From the NCBI RefSeq assembly GCF_900091555.1, contig NZ_FMCX01000003.1, forward strand, positions 496,001 to 560,000: a DNA stretch of 64,000 nucleotides, in the 5' to 3' direction. A program made the position numbers and the translations under genes. How positions within the stretch are numbered: the first letter of the stretch is position 1; each line of letters begins with the position of its first letter. Below are positions 18,737 to 28,728 of this stretch, one piece after another. The stretch is from Micromonospora mirobrigensis. Lineage in GTDB: Bacteria > Actinomycetota > Actinomycetes > Mycobacteriales > Micromonosporaceae. Under the pieces are notes generated by a model, which saw nothing but the letters and a program-made list of their open reading frames with translations, did no database searches and had not been told where the DNA came from.

Positions 18737-19731
18737 CCGGGCCGTCCGGCGGCCCGGCGTCAGCGGTTCCGGGGGCCGTGCCCCCGGAGTGGGCAGGAAC
18801 GACGCCGGCCGCGCGGATCAGCGTGGCGTCGACGCTGACCGTCGCCGCCCTGCTCGCGCTGGCCCCGCTGATCCGCCACACGGGCGTCGGCGCCTCGCCC
18901 GCGTACCTGGTGGCCGGCCTCCTCGTCGGCCTCCCGCACGGTGCGGTGGACCACCTGGTGCCCGGCTGGTCGTCGGCGGCGGCCCGGTCACCGGCAGCCC
19001 GGGTGGCCGTGCCGCTCGGCTACGCCGCTGTCGCGGTGGTGATCCTCGCGGGGTTCCGGTCCGCGCCAGGCCCCGCGCTGTTGGCCTTCCTCGCCCTGTC
19101 GGTGGCCCACTTCGGCGCCGCCGACGAGGCGTTCCACGCCGAACGGGACGGCCGGTCCGTCCGCTACCACCCGACCGGCGTACTCGCCCGGGGTGGGCCG
19201 CCGGTGGTCGTACCCCTGCTGGTCTGGCCGCACACGGTGGACCCGCTGCTGGCGGCGGTCGCGCCCGGCGTGCCCGCACTGCTCACCGCCGGACCGCGGC
19301 TGCTGGCGGCCGGCTGCCTCCTGGTCGCCGTCGCGCTCACCGCCGTCCGGGACCTCCGGGCCGGGCGGCACCTCGACGCGGTCGAACCGGTCCTGCTGGT
19401 CGCCCTCTTCGCCACCGTGCCGCCGGCGCTCGCCGTCGGCGCCTACTTCGCCGCCTGGCACTCCGCCCGGCACGTGACCCGGCTGCTCCGGGCGCACCCG
19501 GCCAACCGGAACGACCTCGCCGCCGGGCGGTGGCGGGCGCCGCTGCGCCGCTTCGCCCGCGCCGCGGCCCTGCCCACCCTCACCGCGGCGGCCGTGCCGG
19601 TGGTGATGGCGGGATGGCCCGGACCCGGGTTCGATCCGCTGCCCGGCACCGTCGCCACGCTCGCGGCGCTGACCGTGCCGCACTCCGCGGTGGTCGCCTG
19701 GCTGGACCGGCGGCGTCCGGCCGCCGGCTGA
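18733..19731 (+). CDS. blh: Brp/Blh-family beta-carotene 15,15'-dioxygenase (retinal synthesis)
   Basis: A 332-residue integral membrane enzyme that cleaves beta-carotene into two retinals. All family signatures are present: GLPHGAVDH (H69, D73, H74), SVAHFGAADE (H126), LARGGPPVVVPLL, YFAAWHSARHVTRL (H243, H247) and LTVPHSAVVAW (H317); the histidines bind the catalytic iron. It starts at GTG 18733 inside the stop codon of the rhodopsin gene (GTGA), so translation is coupled and its product would feed the rhodopsins directly. No carotenoid synthesis genes lie in the window, so beta-carotene must come from elsewhere on the genome. Confidence 0.93.
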   Translation: MTGPSGGPASAVPGAVPPEWAGTTPAARISVASTLTVAALLALAPLIRHTGVGASPAYLVAGLLVGLPHGAVDHLVPGWSSAAARSPAARVAVPLGYAAVAVVILAGFRSAPGPALLAFLALSVAHFGAADEAFHAERDGRSVRYHPTGVLARGGPPVVVPLLVWPHTVDPLLAAVAPGVPALLTAGPRLLAAGCLLVAVALTAVRDLRAGRHLDAVEPVLLVALFATVPPALAVGAYFAAWHSARHVTRLLRAHPANRNDLAAGRWRAPLRRFARAAALPTLTAAAVPVVMAGWPGPGFDPLPGTVATLAALTVPHSAVVAWLDRRRPAAG

Positions 19732-19742
19732 CCGGCCCGGCC

Positions 19743-21437
19743 TCAACGCAGGGCGGCAGGGGCGTCCACGGGAACCGCCGGGCGGCGCGGGCGGACCGGC
19801 GACAGCCGGCGGTACGCCCCACCGAGCGGCGGTCGCGGATCCTCCTCGCCCTTGTTCGGCCAGAACGACATCGCCCGCTCCGCCTGCGCGGTGATCGTCA
19901 GCGACGGGTTGACGCCCAGGTTCGCCGAGACCGCCGCCCCGTCCACCACGTGCAGACCCGGGTGCCCGAACACCCGGTGGTACGGGTCGACCACCCCGTC
20001 GGCCGGGGTGGCGCCGATCGCCGCGCCGCCGAGGATGTGCGCCGTCATCGGGATGTTGAACGGCTCGGTGAGCGCGCCGCCGGGCGTACCGCCGATCTCG
20101 TCGGCGAGCAGCCGGACGGCCTGGTTGCCGGCCGGGATCCAGGTCGGGTTGGGCGCGCCGTGACCGGGGCCGGAGACCAGCCGCCGGCCCAGCGGGCCGC
20201 GCCGGAGCCGGGTGGTGAGCGAGTTGTCCACCGACTGCATCACCAGGGCGATCACCGTCCGCTCGGACCAGCCGCGCACCGACAGCATCCGGGCGGCCAG
20301 GCCCGGCTGCCGCAGGATGCTGCCCAGCCAGCGCCGGACCCGGTGCGGGCCGCCGTCGACCAGCAGCGACTGGAGCAGCCCCATCGCGTTGGAACCGCGA
20401 CCGTAGCGGACCGGCTCGATGTGGGTCTGCGGGTCGGGGTGGAACGAGCTGGTGATCGCCACGCCCTCGGTGAAGTCGGTCCCCGCGGCCCGGGCGCGCT
20501 GCCGGGGCACCGACGCGCCGAGGATCGCCTCGGAGTTGGTCCGGGTCAGCTCGCCGAGCCGGGGCGAGAGGCTGGGTAGCGCGCCGGTCGCCCTCATCTC
20601 GTGCAGCAGCCGCTGGGTGCCGAGCGCGCCGGCCGCGAAGACCACCTGGTCGGCGTGGAGCACCTGGCGGCGCCTGCGCAGCCAGCCGCCGGTCCGCTCG
20701 GTGTGCACCTCGTACCCGCCGCCGGCCGCGGGGCGGACCGCGGTCACCGTGGTCAGCGGGTGGACCAGGACGCCGAGCTTCTCGGCCAGCCAGAGGTAGT
20801 TCTTGACCAGGGTGTTCTTGGCGCCGTGCCGGCAGCCGGTCATGCACGACCCGCAGTGTGAGCAGCCGGTGCGCTCCGGCCCGGCCCCGCCGAAGTACGG
20901 GTCGGCGACCCGCTGCCCGGGCCGGCCGATGTGCACGCCCACCGGGGTGGCGTGGAAGGTGTGCCCCACCCCCATCCGCTCGGCCACCGACCGCATCGCC
21001 CGGTCCGCGCCGGTGTGGATCGGGTACGTGGTGACGCCCAGCATCCGCTTCGCCTGGTCGTAGTGGGGGGCCAACTCGGCCCGCCAGTCCGTCACGTCCC
21101 GCCACTGCGGGTCGGCGTAGAAGGCGTCCAGCGGCTCGTAGAGCGTGTTGGCGTAGACCAGCGAGCCGCCGCCCACCCCGGCGCCGGAGAGCACCATGAC
21201 GCCGCCGCCGGCCCGCCGGTCGGCCGACCGGAGCAGGGTGATCCGTTGCAGGCCGTAGCAGCCGAGTCTCGGCGCCCAGAGGAAGCGGCGCAGCCGCCAC
21301 GAGGTCTGCGGGAACTCGTCGTCGGCGAACCGCCGGCCGGCCTCGAGCACCCCGACGGTCCAGCCCTTCTCGGCCAGCCGCAGCGCGGTGACGCTGCCGC
21401 CGAAGCCGGACCCGATGACGAGCACGTCGTACCGCAT
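19743..21437 (-). CDS. GMC-family FAD-dependent oxidoreductase (cholesterol-oxidase-like)
   Basis: A 564-residue flavoprotein from ATG 21437. The N-terminal dinucleotide-binding motif is VLVIGSGFGGSVTALRLAEKG, split here as VIGSGFGG and SVTALRL. A GMC-like region contains GAGVGGGSLVYANTLYEP. The Cys cluster CSHCGSCMTGC (residues about 205-215) is typical of the cholesterol-oxidase-like branch and could hold a metal or Fe-S centre. The C-terminus has the GMC motif NIPMTAHILGG and HVVDGAAVSANLGVNPSLTI. The substrate is unknown; sterols, alcohols or an isoprenoid are possible. It converges on blh with an 11-bp gap. Confidence 0.85.
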   Translation of the reverse strand: MRYDVLVIGSGFGGSVTALRLAEKGWTVGVLEAGRRFADDEFPQTSWRLRRFLWAPRLGCYGLQRITLLRSADRRAGGGVMVLSGAGVGGGSLVYANTLYEPLDAFYADPQWRDVTDWRAELAPHYDQAKRMLGVTTYPIHTGADRAMRSVAERMGVGHTFHATPVGVHIGRPGQRVADPYFGGAGPERTGCSHCGSCMTGCRHGAKNTLVKNYLWLAEKLGVLVHPLTTVTAVRPAAGGGYEVHTERTGGWLRRRRQVLHADQVVFAAGALGTQRLLHEMRATGALPSLSPRLGELTRTNSEAILGASVPRQRARAAGTDFTEGVAITSSFHPDPQTHIEPVRYGRGSNAMGLLQSLLVDGGPHRVRRWLGSILRQPGLAARMLSVRGWSERTVIALVMQSVDNSLTTRLRRGPLGRRLVSGPGHGAPNPTWIPAGNQAVRLLADEIGGTPGGALTEPFNIPMTAHILGGAAIGATPADGVVDPYHRVFGHPGLHVVDGAAVSANLGVNPSLTITAQAERAMSFWPNKGEEDPRPPLGGAYRRLSPVRPRRPAVPVDAPAALR

Positions 21438-21555
21438 GCACGCATCATTACCGACGGGTAGCGGTCGCGCCAGGGTCCGTTTTCGCGCGATCATGCTGCG
21501 GCGCACCGGCCGGTGCGCCGCAGTCCACCGGCCGCCACGGGGAGAGGGAACCGGA

Positions 21556-22701
21556 ATGGTTGAGCAGACAGCGGCGCCGCGCCGACGCTGGCACTGGGGC
21601 TGGGCGGTGCTCGCCGCCGTGGTCCTGATCGCGGCGGGCTCGGTGGTGGTCACCCGGCTGGTCGGCCGGTCGACCGTAGAGGCGCCGCCGCCGGTCGCCG
21701 CTCCGTCGAGCGCCACGCCGAGCCCGAGCCCGAGCCCGACAGTGACCGTCGCGCCGCCCAGCCCGAGTCCGACCCGGCCCCCGGGCGCGGACATCAAGGG
21801 ACCGCTGACCCTGCTGCTGGTCGGGGTGGACACCCGGGTGAACATCCCCGGCTGGGAACCGCACTCCGACGCGGTGCTGGTGCTGCACGTGCCGAAGGGG
21901 CTGCGCCGGGCGTACCTCTTCTCCCTCCCCCGCGACCTGCTGGTGGACATCCCGGCGTTCCCGAAGGCCGGCTACCGCGGCGGCCGGACCAAGCTCACCC
22001 ACTCGATGAGCTACGGCAGCCGGGTGCCCGGCCGGCCGAAGCGGCCCAGTACGGCGCAGGGCTACGAACTCCTCCGCACCACGGTGAGCCGGTACACCGG
22101 GTTGAGGATCGACGCCGGCGCGGTGATCACCTTCAACGGCTTCGACGACGTGGTGGACAGCCTCGGCGGCGTGGACCTCTACGTCGACCAGCGGGTCCCC
22201 TCCAAGCACCGGCGGCCGGACGGGAAGCACCGGCCGCCGGGCCCGGGCGGCTACGTCGGCCCGCAGATGGTGTACGAGAAGGGCAACCGGCACCTCAACG
22301 GCTGGCAGGCGCTGGACTACGCCCGCCAGCGCTACATCCCCGGTGGCGACTACGCCCGGCAGCGGCACCAGCAGCAGCTGATCCGGGCGCTGGCCCGGGA
22401 GATCCTGAGCCAGCGGCTGGCCCGTGACCCGGACCGGGTGCAGCGGGTGGCCCGGGCGCTCGGCGACACCGTGCTCTTCGCCGGCGGCGGGCTCAAGCTG
22501 GTCGACCTGGCGTACGCCCTGGGCGGGCTGCCGCCGACCGCGTTCACCCTGGTCGGCCTGCCCGGCGGTGGGGTCGGTTCGGGCAGCGCCTACCGGGGTG
22601 AGCAGCTGTCGCCGCTGGGCCGGGGCTTCCTGCCGGCGCTGCGCGCGGGCAGGGCGGACGCCTACCTCGCCGCCCACCCCCAGCTCCGCGTCCGCAGCTG
22701 A
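21556..22701 (+). CDS. LytR-CpsA-Psr (LCP) family protein
   Basis: A 381-residue membrane-anchored phosphotransferase-like protein from ATG 21556. A basic N-terminus leads into one membrane helix (about 13-38), then a Pro/Ser/Thr-rich linker with PSPSPSP repeats, then the LCP domain outside the membrane: LLLVGVDTR, HSDAVLVLHV, SLPRDLLVDIP, TGLRIDAGAVITFNGF, DSLGGVDLYVD and DYARQRY. LCP enzymes attach lipid-linked polymers to peptidoglycan; in actinobacteria these include arabinogalactan or teichoic-type polymers. It is divergent from the GMC oxidoreductase gene with a short gap. Confidence 0.9.
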   Translation: MVEQTAAPRRRWHWGWAVLAAVVLIAAGSVVVTRLVGRSTVEAPPPVAAPSSATPSPSPSPTVTVAPPSPSPTRPPGADIKGPLTLLLVGVDTRVNIPGWEPHSDAVLVLHVPKGLRRAYLFSLPRDLLVDIPAFPKAGYRGGRTKLTHSMSYGSRVPGRPKRPSTAQGYELLRTTVSRYTGLRIDAGAVITFNGFDDVVDSLGGVDLYVDQRVPSKHRRPDGKHRPPGPGGYVGPQMVYEKGNRHLNGWQALDYARQRYIPGGDYARQRHQQQLIRALAREILSQRLARDPDRVQRVARALGDTVLFAGGGLKLVDLAYALGGLPPTAFTLVGLPGGGVGSGSAYRGEQLSPLGRGFLPALRAGRADAYLAAHPQLRVRS

Positions 22702-22749
22702 AGCAGGGGTCCCTTCTCAACACCGGAGTGTTAAGAAGGGGCCCCTGCT
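22702..22749. repeat. Large palindromic hairpin after the LCP gene; likely dispersed intergenic repeat and terminator
   Basis: Arms of 22 bp (22702-22723 and 22728-22749) pair with two mismatches around a 4-base spacer. The core is AAGAAGGGGCCCCTGCT. A second related hairpin follows immediately (22758-22786, GTTAAGAGGGGGCCCCTC core). Two degenerate copies in tandem suggest a dispersed palindromic element of this genome; it would also terminate transcription from both convergent genes. Confidence 0.75.
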
Positions 22750-22757
22750 ATGCATGA

Positions 22758-22786
22758 GGCGTTAAGAGGGGGCCCCTCCTTACGCC
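22758..22786. repeat. Second copy of the GGGGCCCC palindromic element
   Basis: An imperfect inverted repeat of about 14 bp per arm with the same TTAAGAGGGGGCCCCTC core as the hairpin just before it. It overlaps the last codons and stop of the M1 peptidase gene (stop at 22780-22782), so the element appears to have supplied the 3' end of that gene. Confidence 0.6.
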
Positions 22787-24255
22787 TTCTTCGGCAGGGC
22801 GGGGCGCTTCTTGCCGTAGAGCCAGGCGTCGAAGAGCTTGTCGAGCTGCTTGCCGGAGACCCGCTCGGCGAGCGCCACGAACTCGGCGGTGGTGGCGTTG
22901 GCGTTCTTCTTCTCCGCCGCCCAGGTCTTCATGATCTTGAAGAAGGCGGCGTCGCCGACGGTCAGCCGCAGCGCGTGCACGGTCATCGCGCCCCGCTCGT
23001 AGACCGACTCACCGAACATCTCCTTCATGCCCGGCCTGCCCGGCGGGACCTGCCACATCGACTGCGGGGCCCGCTGGTAGCGCACGTCGAACGCCTGCTG
23101 CGCGGTGTACTCGCCGCTGTGCTCCATCCAGAGCCAGGCGCCGTACGAGGCCAGCCCCTCGTTGAGCCAGATGTCCTGCCACTTCGCCAGCGCCACGCTG
23201 TCGCCGAACCACTGGTGAGCCAGCTCGTGCGCGACCACCTCGGTGTTCTCGCCCCGGCGGAAGAAGCCGCCGGAGTAGACCGGCCGGCTCTGCGTCTCCA
23301 GTGCGAAACGGATCCGGTCGTCGGAGATCACCACCCCGCCGTACGCGTCGAACGGGTACGGCCCGAAGACGGTCTCCAGGTAGTCGGCCACCTTGACGGT
23401 CTGCTTGATCGACGCGTCCGCGGCGCCCTTGGGCAGCGAGGTGGTGACCGCGCTGTAGACCGGCCGTCCCTTGTGGGTGCCCTCGGTGACCCGGAACTTC
23501 CCGATCACCACGGTGCTCAGGTAGCTGGCCATCGGCGCCGACTCCGACCACTTCCAGGTGGTCCAGTCACCCTCGGTGCGCTTCTCGTCCAGCACACCGT
23601 TGCTGACCGCGACCAGGTCCTTCGGGACGGTGATCTCGAAGTCGTACGTCGCCTTGTCGGAGGGGTGGTCGTTGACCGGGTACCAGCTGCTGGCCGACTC
23701 CGGCTGGCCGAGGGCGATCGCCCCGTCCGGGGTGTGGAAGAAGCCGCCCGAGCCGAGCGTCTTGTTCTCCAGCGGCTTCGGCTTGCCGGCGTAGTCGATC
23801 TCGGCCACGAAGCCGTTGCCGTTGGTCAACCCGCTCTTCGGCGTGACGACCAGCTCGTTGCCCTGCCGGGCGGCGGTGGCGGGCGCGCCGTCCACGGTCG
23901 CCTTCCGCACGGTCAGCCCGGCCAGGTCGAGGTTGAACGAGGAGAGGTCGGCCGTCGCCGTGGCCTGCACCGTGGTCGTGCCGGTGAGCTGGTCCTTCGC
24001 CGGGTCGTAGCGCACCTTCACGGTGTACTTCCCGACGTCGTAGCCCCCGTTGCCGTACTTCGGGAAGTAGGCGTCCCCGACGCCGGCCGCCCCCGGCTCG
24101 AAGTCCCGGGACGGGGTCGGCGACGGCGTCGCCGCCGGCGTCCCGCTCGCCGCGGCCCGCGGCTCGTCGTTGTCGTCGGCCGCCGAGCATCCGGTCAATC
24201 CGAGTGCTCCGGCCAGCAGCGTCGCGGCCGCGCGACGCGGCTCCCACCAGGTCAT
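22780..24255 (-). CDS. M1-family metallopeptidase lipoprotein (first of two tandem copies)
   Basis: A 491-residue exported zinc aminopeptidase-like protein. The signal peptide ends at the lipobox LTGC, followed by an acidic, Pro/Ala-rich linker. The N-terminal beta-saddle domain begins at VGDAYFPKYGNGGYDVGKY. The catalytic domain has the zinc site HELAHQ with the second ligand in NEGLASYGAWLW, 18 residues after the motif, and a Tyr-containing stretch ESVYERGAMTVHALR. The GAMEN-type exopeptidase motif is replaced by sequence around [13 protein letters not shown], so exact specificity is unclear. It probably acts on peptides outside the membrane. The next gene is a paralogue. Confidence 0.9.
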   Translation of the reverse strand: MTWWEPRRAAATLLAGALGLTGCSAADDNDEPRAAASGTPAATPSPTPSRDFEPGAAGVGDAYFPKYGNGGYDVGKYTVKVRYDPAKDQLTGTTTVQATATADLSSFNLDLAGLTVRKATVDGAPATAARQGNELVVTPKSGLTNGNGFVAEIDYAGKPKPLENKTLGSGGFFHTPDGAIALGQPESASSWYPVNDHPSDKATYDFEITVPKDLVAVSNGVLDEKRTEGDWTTWKWSESAPMASYLSTVVIGKFRVTEGTHKGRPVYSAVTTSLPKGAADASIKQTVKVADYLETVFGPYPFDAYGGVVISDDRIRFALETQSRPVYSGGFFRRGENTEVVAHELAHQWFGDSVALAKWQDIWLNEGLASYGAWLWMEHSGEYTAQQAFDVRYQRAPQSMWQVPPGRPGMKEMFGESVYERGAMTVHALRLTVGDAAFFKIMKTWAAEKKNANATTAEFVALAERVSGKQLDKLFDAWLYGKKRPALPKKA

Positions 24256-24346
24256 GCGTGAGGTCCTTCCCCCGTGTGTCCACGTCGGACCGCCACCGTC
24301 GGGTCCGTCGCTCGCGGCAGACTACCGGGGATCGATCACGGTCACG

Positions 24347-25732
24347 TCACGGCAGGCCGGGCGGGGTCGTGCCGGTCAGCCAGGTGTCCAGCAGCGGCTT
24401 CAGGTCGCGGCCGGCGACCTGCCCGGCGTAGGAGACGAAGTCGGCGGTGGTGGCGTTGCCGCCGCGCCGCTGCGCGGCCCAGCCGCGCAGGATCCGGAAG
24501 AAGGCGTCGTCGCCGACCGCCCGGCGCAGCGCGTGCAGCGCCAGCGCGCCGCGCTGGTAGACGCCCTCGCCGAACATCGCCGCCCGGCCCGGGTCCACCG
24601 ACGGCTTCGACCAGTCGGTCGCCGCGTAGCGCAGCTCCGCGGTGCGCTGCGCGGTCGGCCCACCGTCGTGCTCCTGCCAGAGCCATTCCGCGTACGTCGC
24701 GAAGCCCTCGTTGAGCCAGATGTCGCTCCACCGGGCCACCGACACGCTGTCGCCGAACCACTGGTGGGCCAGCTCGTGCGCGATCACCACGGTGTTCGGG
24801 CCGGACCGGAAGAAGCCCGGCCCGTAGACCGGCCGGGACTGGGTCTCCAGCGCGTACCGGATCCGCTCGTCGGCGATCGCGATCCCCCCGTACGCGTCGA
24901 ACGGGTACGGCCCGAACCGGCTGGCCAGGAAGTCCACCACCGCCCCGGTACGCGCCACCGAGGCGGCCGCCGGACCGTCGGCGGGCAGCGCGTCGGCGAC
25001 GGCGGTCACCATCGGCTTCCCGGCGTGCGTCACGGTGGTGACCTGGTAGTCACCGATCACCAGGGTGGTCAGGTAGCTGGCCATCGGCGCGCCCTCCACC
25101 CACCGCCAGGTGGTCCAGCCACCGCTGGTGCGCTCCCCCCGGGGCACCCCGTTGCTCAGCGCGGCCAACCCCTCGGGGACGGTCACCTCGATGTCGTACG
25201 TGGCCTTGTCGCAGGGGTGGTCGTTCACCGGGAACCAGGTGCTCGCCGAGGTGGGCTGGCCGAGGGCGATCGCCCCGTCCGGGGTGGCCAGCAGGCCGCC
25301 GCTGCCCAGCTCGCCGTCGACCACCGAGGTGGGCACCCCGCCGTACGCCACGTCGACGGTGAACCGCTTCCCCGGGTCGAGCCGGTGGGCGGGGGTGACG
25401 ACGAGTTCCGCGCCGTCGTGGCGGTGCCGGGCGTCGGCCCCGTCGACGCGTACGGAGTCGACGGTCAGGCCGGTGAGGTCGAGGTTGAACCGGGAGAGCT
25501 TCGCGGTCGCCGTGGCGGTGACGGTGGCCTGCCCGGTGAGCCGGTCGGTGGCCGGGTCGTAGCGCACCCGCAGCCGGTAGTCGGCGACGTCGTAGCCGCC
25601 GTTGCCGGCCCCGGGGACGTACGGGTCGCCGGCGTCGGCCGCGCCCGCCCGGTACCCGTCGTCGGAACGTGTGCAGCCAGCGGCCAGCAGCGCTGCCGCC
25701 AGCGCCGCCGCGTACCACCGCCTGCGGGTCAT
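24347..25732 (-). CDS. M1-family metallopeptidase lipoprotein (second tandem copy)
   Basis: A 461-residue paralogue of the preceding peptidase. I chose ATG 25732 because it gives a clean lipoprotein signal ([20 protein letters not shown]); a longer in-frame start is less likely. [20 protein letters not shown] opens the beta domain. Zinc motifs are HELAHQ and [12 protein letters not shown]; the catalytic-Tyr region reads [14 protein letters not shown]. Both copies share domain order and motifs, so this is a gene duplication. It lies downstream of the guaB3 terminator and has its own transcription unit. Confidence 0.9.
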   Translation of the reverse strand: MTRRRWYAAALAAALLAAGCTRSDDGYRAGAADAGDPYVPGAGNGGYDVADYRLRVRYDPATDRLTGQATVTATATAKLSRFNLDLTGLTVDSVRVDGADARHRHDGAELVVTPAHRLDPGKRFTVDVAYGGVPTSVVDGELGSGGLLATPDGAIALGQPTSASTWFPVNDHPCDKATYDIEVTVPEGLAALSNGVPRGERTSGGWTTWRWVEGAPMASYLTTLVIGDYQVTTVTHAGKPMVTAVADALPADGPAAASVARTGAVVDFLASRFGPYPFDAYGGIAIADERIRYALETQSRPVYGPGFFRSGPNTVVIAHELAHQWFGDSVSVARWSDIWLNEGFATYAEWLWQEHDGGPTAQRTAELRYAATDWSKPSVDPGRAAMFGEGVYQRGALALHALRRAVGDDAFFRILRGWAAQRRGGNATTADFVSYAGQVAGRDLKPLLDTWLTGTTPPGLP

Positions 25733-25748
25733 CCGCCGAGCGTAGAGG

Positions 25749-25793
25749 CGCGACGGCGCGGGTGGGACCGGAATCCGCACCCGCGCCGTCGCG
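25749..25793 (-). terminator. Strong hairpin after guaB3
   Basis: A perfect 16-bp stem (CGCGACGGCGCGGGTG and complement) with a 13-base loop, 15 bp after the guaB3 stop and before the M1 peptidase gene on the same strand. It lacks a long T-run, as is usual for actinobacterial terminators. Confidence 0.85.
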
Positions 25794-25807
25794 ACGTCGT
25801 GCCTCGC

Positions 25808-26926
25808 TCAGCGGTCCAGGACCAGGCCGACCTTCTGGAACTCCTTGAGGTCGCGGTAGCCGCACTTGGCCATCGCCCGACGCAGGCCGCCGAAGAGGTT
25901 CAGCTGGCCGTCCGGCTCGTCGGCCGGCCCGAAGAGCAGCCGCTCCATCGAGCCGATCGGCTCGCCGGCCACCTCGAAGGCGCCGCGCGGCAGCGACGGG
26001 TGGCTGGCGGCCGAGTGCCACCACGCGCCGCCGGCCGGGGCCTCCTCGCAGAGCGACAGCGGCTCGCCGAGCATCACCGCGTCCGCGCCGCAGCCCAGCG
26101 CCTTGGCGATGTCGCCGGAGGTCTGCATGTCCCCGTCGGCGATCAGGTGCACGTACCGGCCGCCGGTCTCGTCCAGGTAGTCCCGGCGGGCCGCGGCGGC
26201 GTCGGCGATCGCGGTGGCCATCGGCACCCGGATGCCCAGCACCGACTCGGTGGTCGACCAGTCGTCGCCGCCGATGCCGACGATCACGCCGGCCGCGCCG
26301 GTGCGCATCAGGTGCAGCGCGGTCTTGTAGTCGGTGCAGCCGCCGACGATGACCGGCAGGTCGAGGTCGGCGATGAACTCCTTGAGGTTCAGCGGCTCGT
26401 CGGTGGTGGAGACGTGCTCGGCGGAGACGATGGTGCCCTGGATGACCAGGATGTCCACGCCGGCGTCGAGGATCACCGGGGCGAGCGCCAGGGTGTGCTG
26501 CGGGGAGACCCGCACCGCCACCGTGCCGCCACCGGCGCGCAGCTCACGGACCCGCTCGGCGATCAGGTCGGGGCGGATCGGCTCCGCGTACACCTCCTGG
26601 AGCCGCTTGGTGGCCCGGGCGTCCTCGCCCAGCCCGGCCAGCTCCTCCAGGATCTTGGCGGGGTTCTCGTAGCGGGTCCAGAGGCCCTCCACGTTGAGCA
26701 CGCCGAGGCCGCCGAGCTGCCCGAGCCGCACCGCCGAGGAGGGGCTCATGGTGGCGTCCGACGGGTGGCCGACGCAGGGGATGCCGAACGGGTACGCGTC
26801 GAGCTGCCAGGCGGTGGAGACGTCGTCGACGTCCCGGGTGCGGCGGCTCGGCACGATGGCGATGTCGTCCAGGTGGTAGCCGCGCTGCGCGGTCTTGCCC
26901 AGCCCGATCTCGACCACGTCACGCAT
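25808..26926 (-). CDS. guaB3: GuaB3-type IMP dehydrogenase family protein
   Basis: A 372-residue TIM-barrel protein of the IMPDH/GMP-reductase superfamily without CBS domains. Recognisable are GYHLDDIAIVPSRRTRDVDDV, the phosphate-binding loops and [29 protein letters not shown]. The usual catalytic loop GPGxxCTTR is replaced by VGIGGDDWSTTESVLGI, so the catalytic Cys of IMPDH is absent. It follows guaB by 30 bp as a second gene, a pairing common in actinobacteria, where the biochemical role of GuaB3 is unsettled. Normal length. Confidence 0.88.
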   Translation of the reverse strand: MRDVVEIGLGKTAQRGYHLDDIAIVPSRRTRDVDDVSTAWQLDAYPFGIPCVGHPSDATMSPSSAVRLGQLGGLGVLNVEGLWTRYENPAKILEELAGLGEDARATKRLQEVYAEPIRPDLIAERVRELRAGGGTVAVRVSPQHTLALAPVILDAGVDILVIQGTIVSAEHVSTTDEPLNLKEFIADLDLPVIVGGCTDYKTALHLMRTGAAGVIVGIGGDDWSTTESVLGIRVPMATAIADAAAARRDYLDETGGRYVHLIADGDMQTSGDIAKALGCGADAVMLGEPLSLCEEAPAGGAWWHSAASHPSLPRGAFEVAGEPIGSMERLLFGPADEPDGQLNLFGGLRRAMAKCGYRDLKEFQKVGLVLDR

Positions 26927-26956
26927 GGGGACTCCAGGTGGTTGGGGGGTGGTGGG

Positions 26957-28549
<1,593 letters not shown>

Positions 28550-28716
28550 TCAGCGAGGCGGCGCGTGCGCGCACCGGCGTACGCCGGCAGGCACGGCGCG
28601 TGGCTTCATCGTACCCATTGAGCTGGGGAGCCCCCGCCGGTGCCGGGCCGGGCCACGCCGACCGCCGACCGGCCCTCCGGGCGGCCCAGGGGCGGACTTG
28701 GGCCAGGGGTTGGGAC

Positions 28717-28722
28717 TACGGT
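28717..28722 (+). promoter_or_regulatory. Leaderless -10 promoter box for the DUF5319-like gene
   Basis: TACGGT is followed by exactly 6 bases and then the GTG start at 28729, so transcription should begin at or next to the start codon. No ribosome site with workable spacing is present. This matches the TANNNT-N6/7-RTG pattern of actinobacterial leaderless genes. Confidence 0.6.
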
Positions 28723-28728
28723 GAGGGG

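Noticed and set aside
17032..19731. The rhodopsin locus as a mobile element or genomic island
   Set aside because: No integrase, transposase, direct repeats or tRNA border were seen, and the genes share the GC-rich codon use of their neighbours. Transfer in the past remains possible but is not shown by the sequence.
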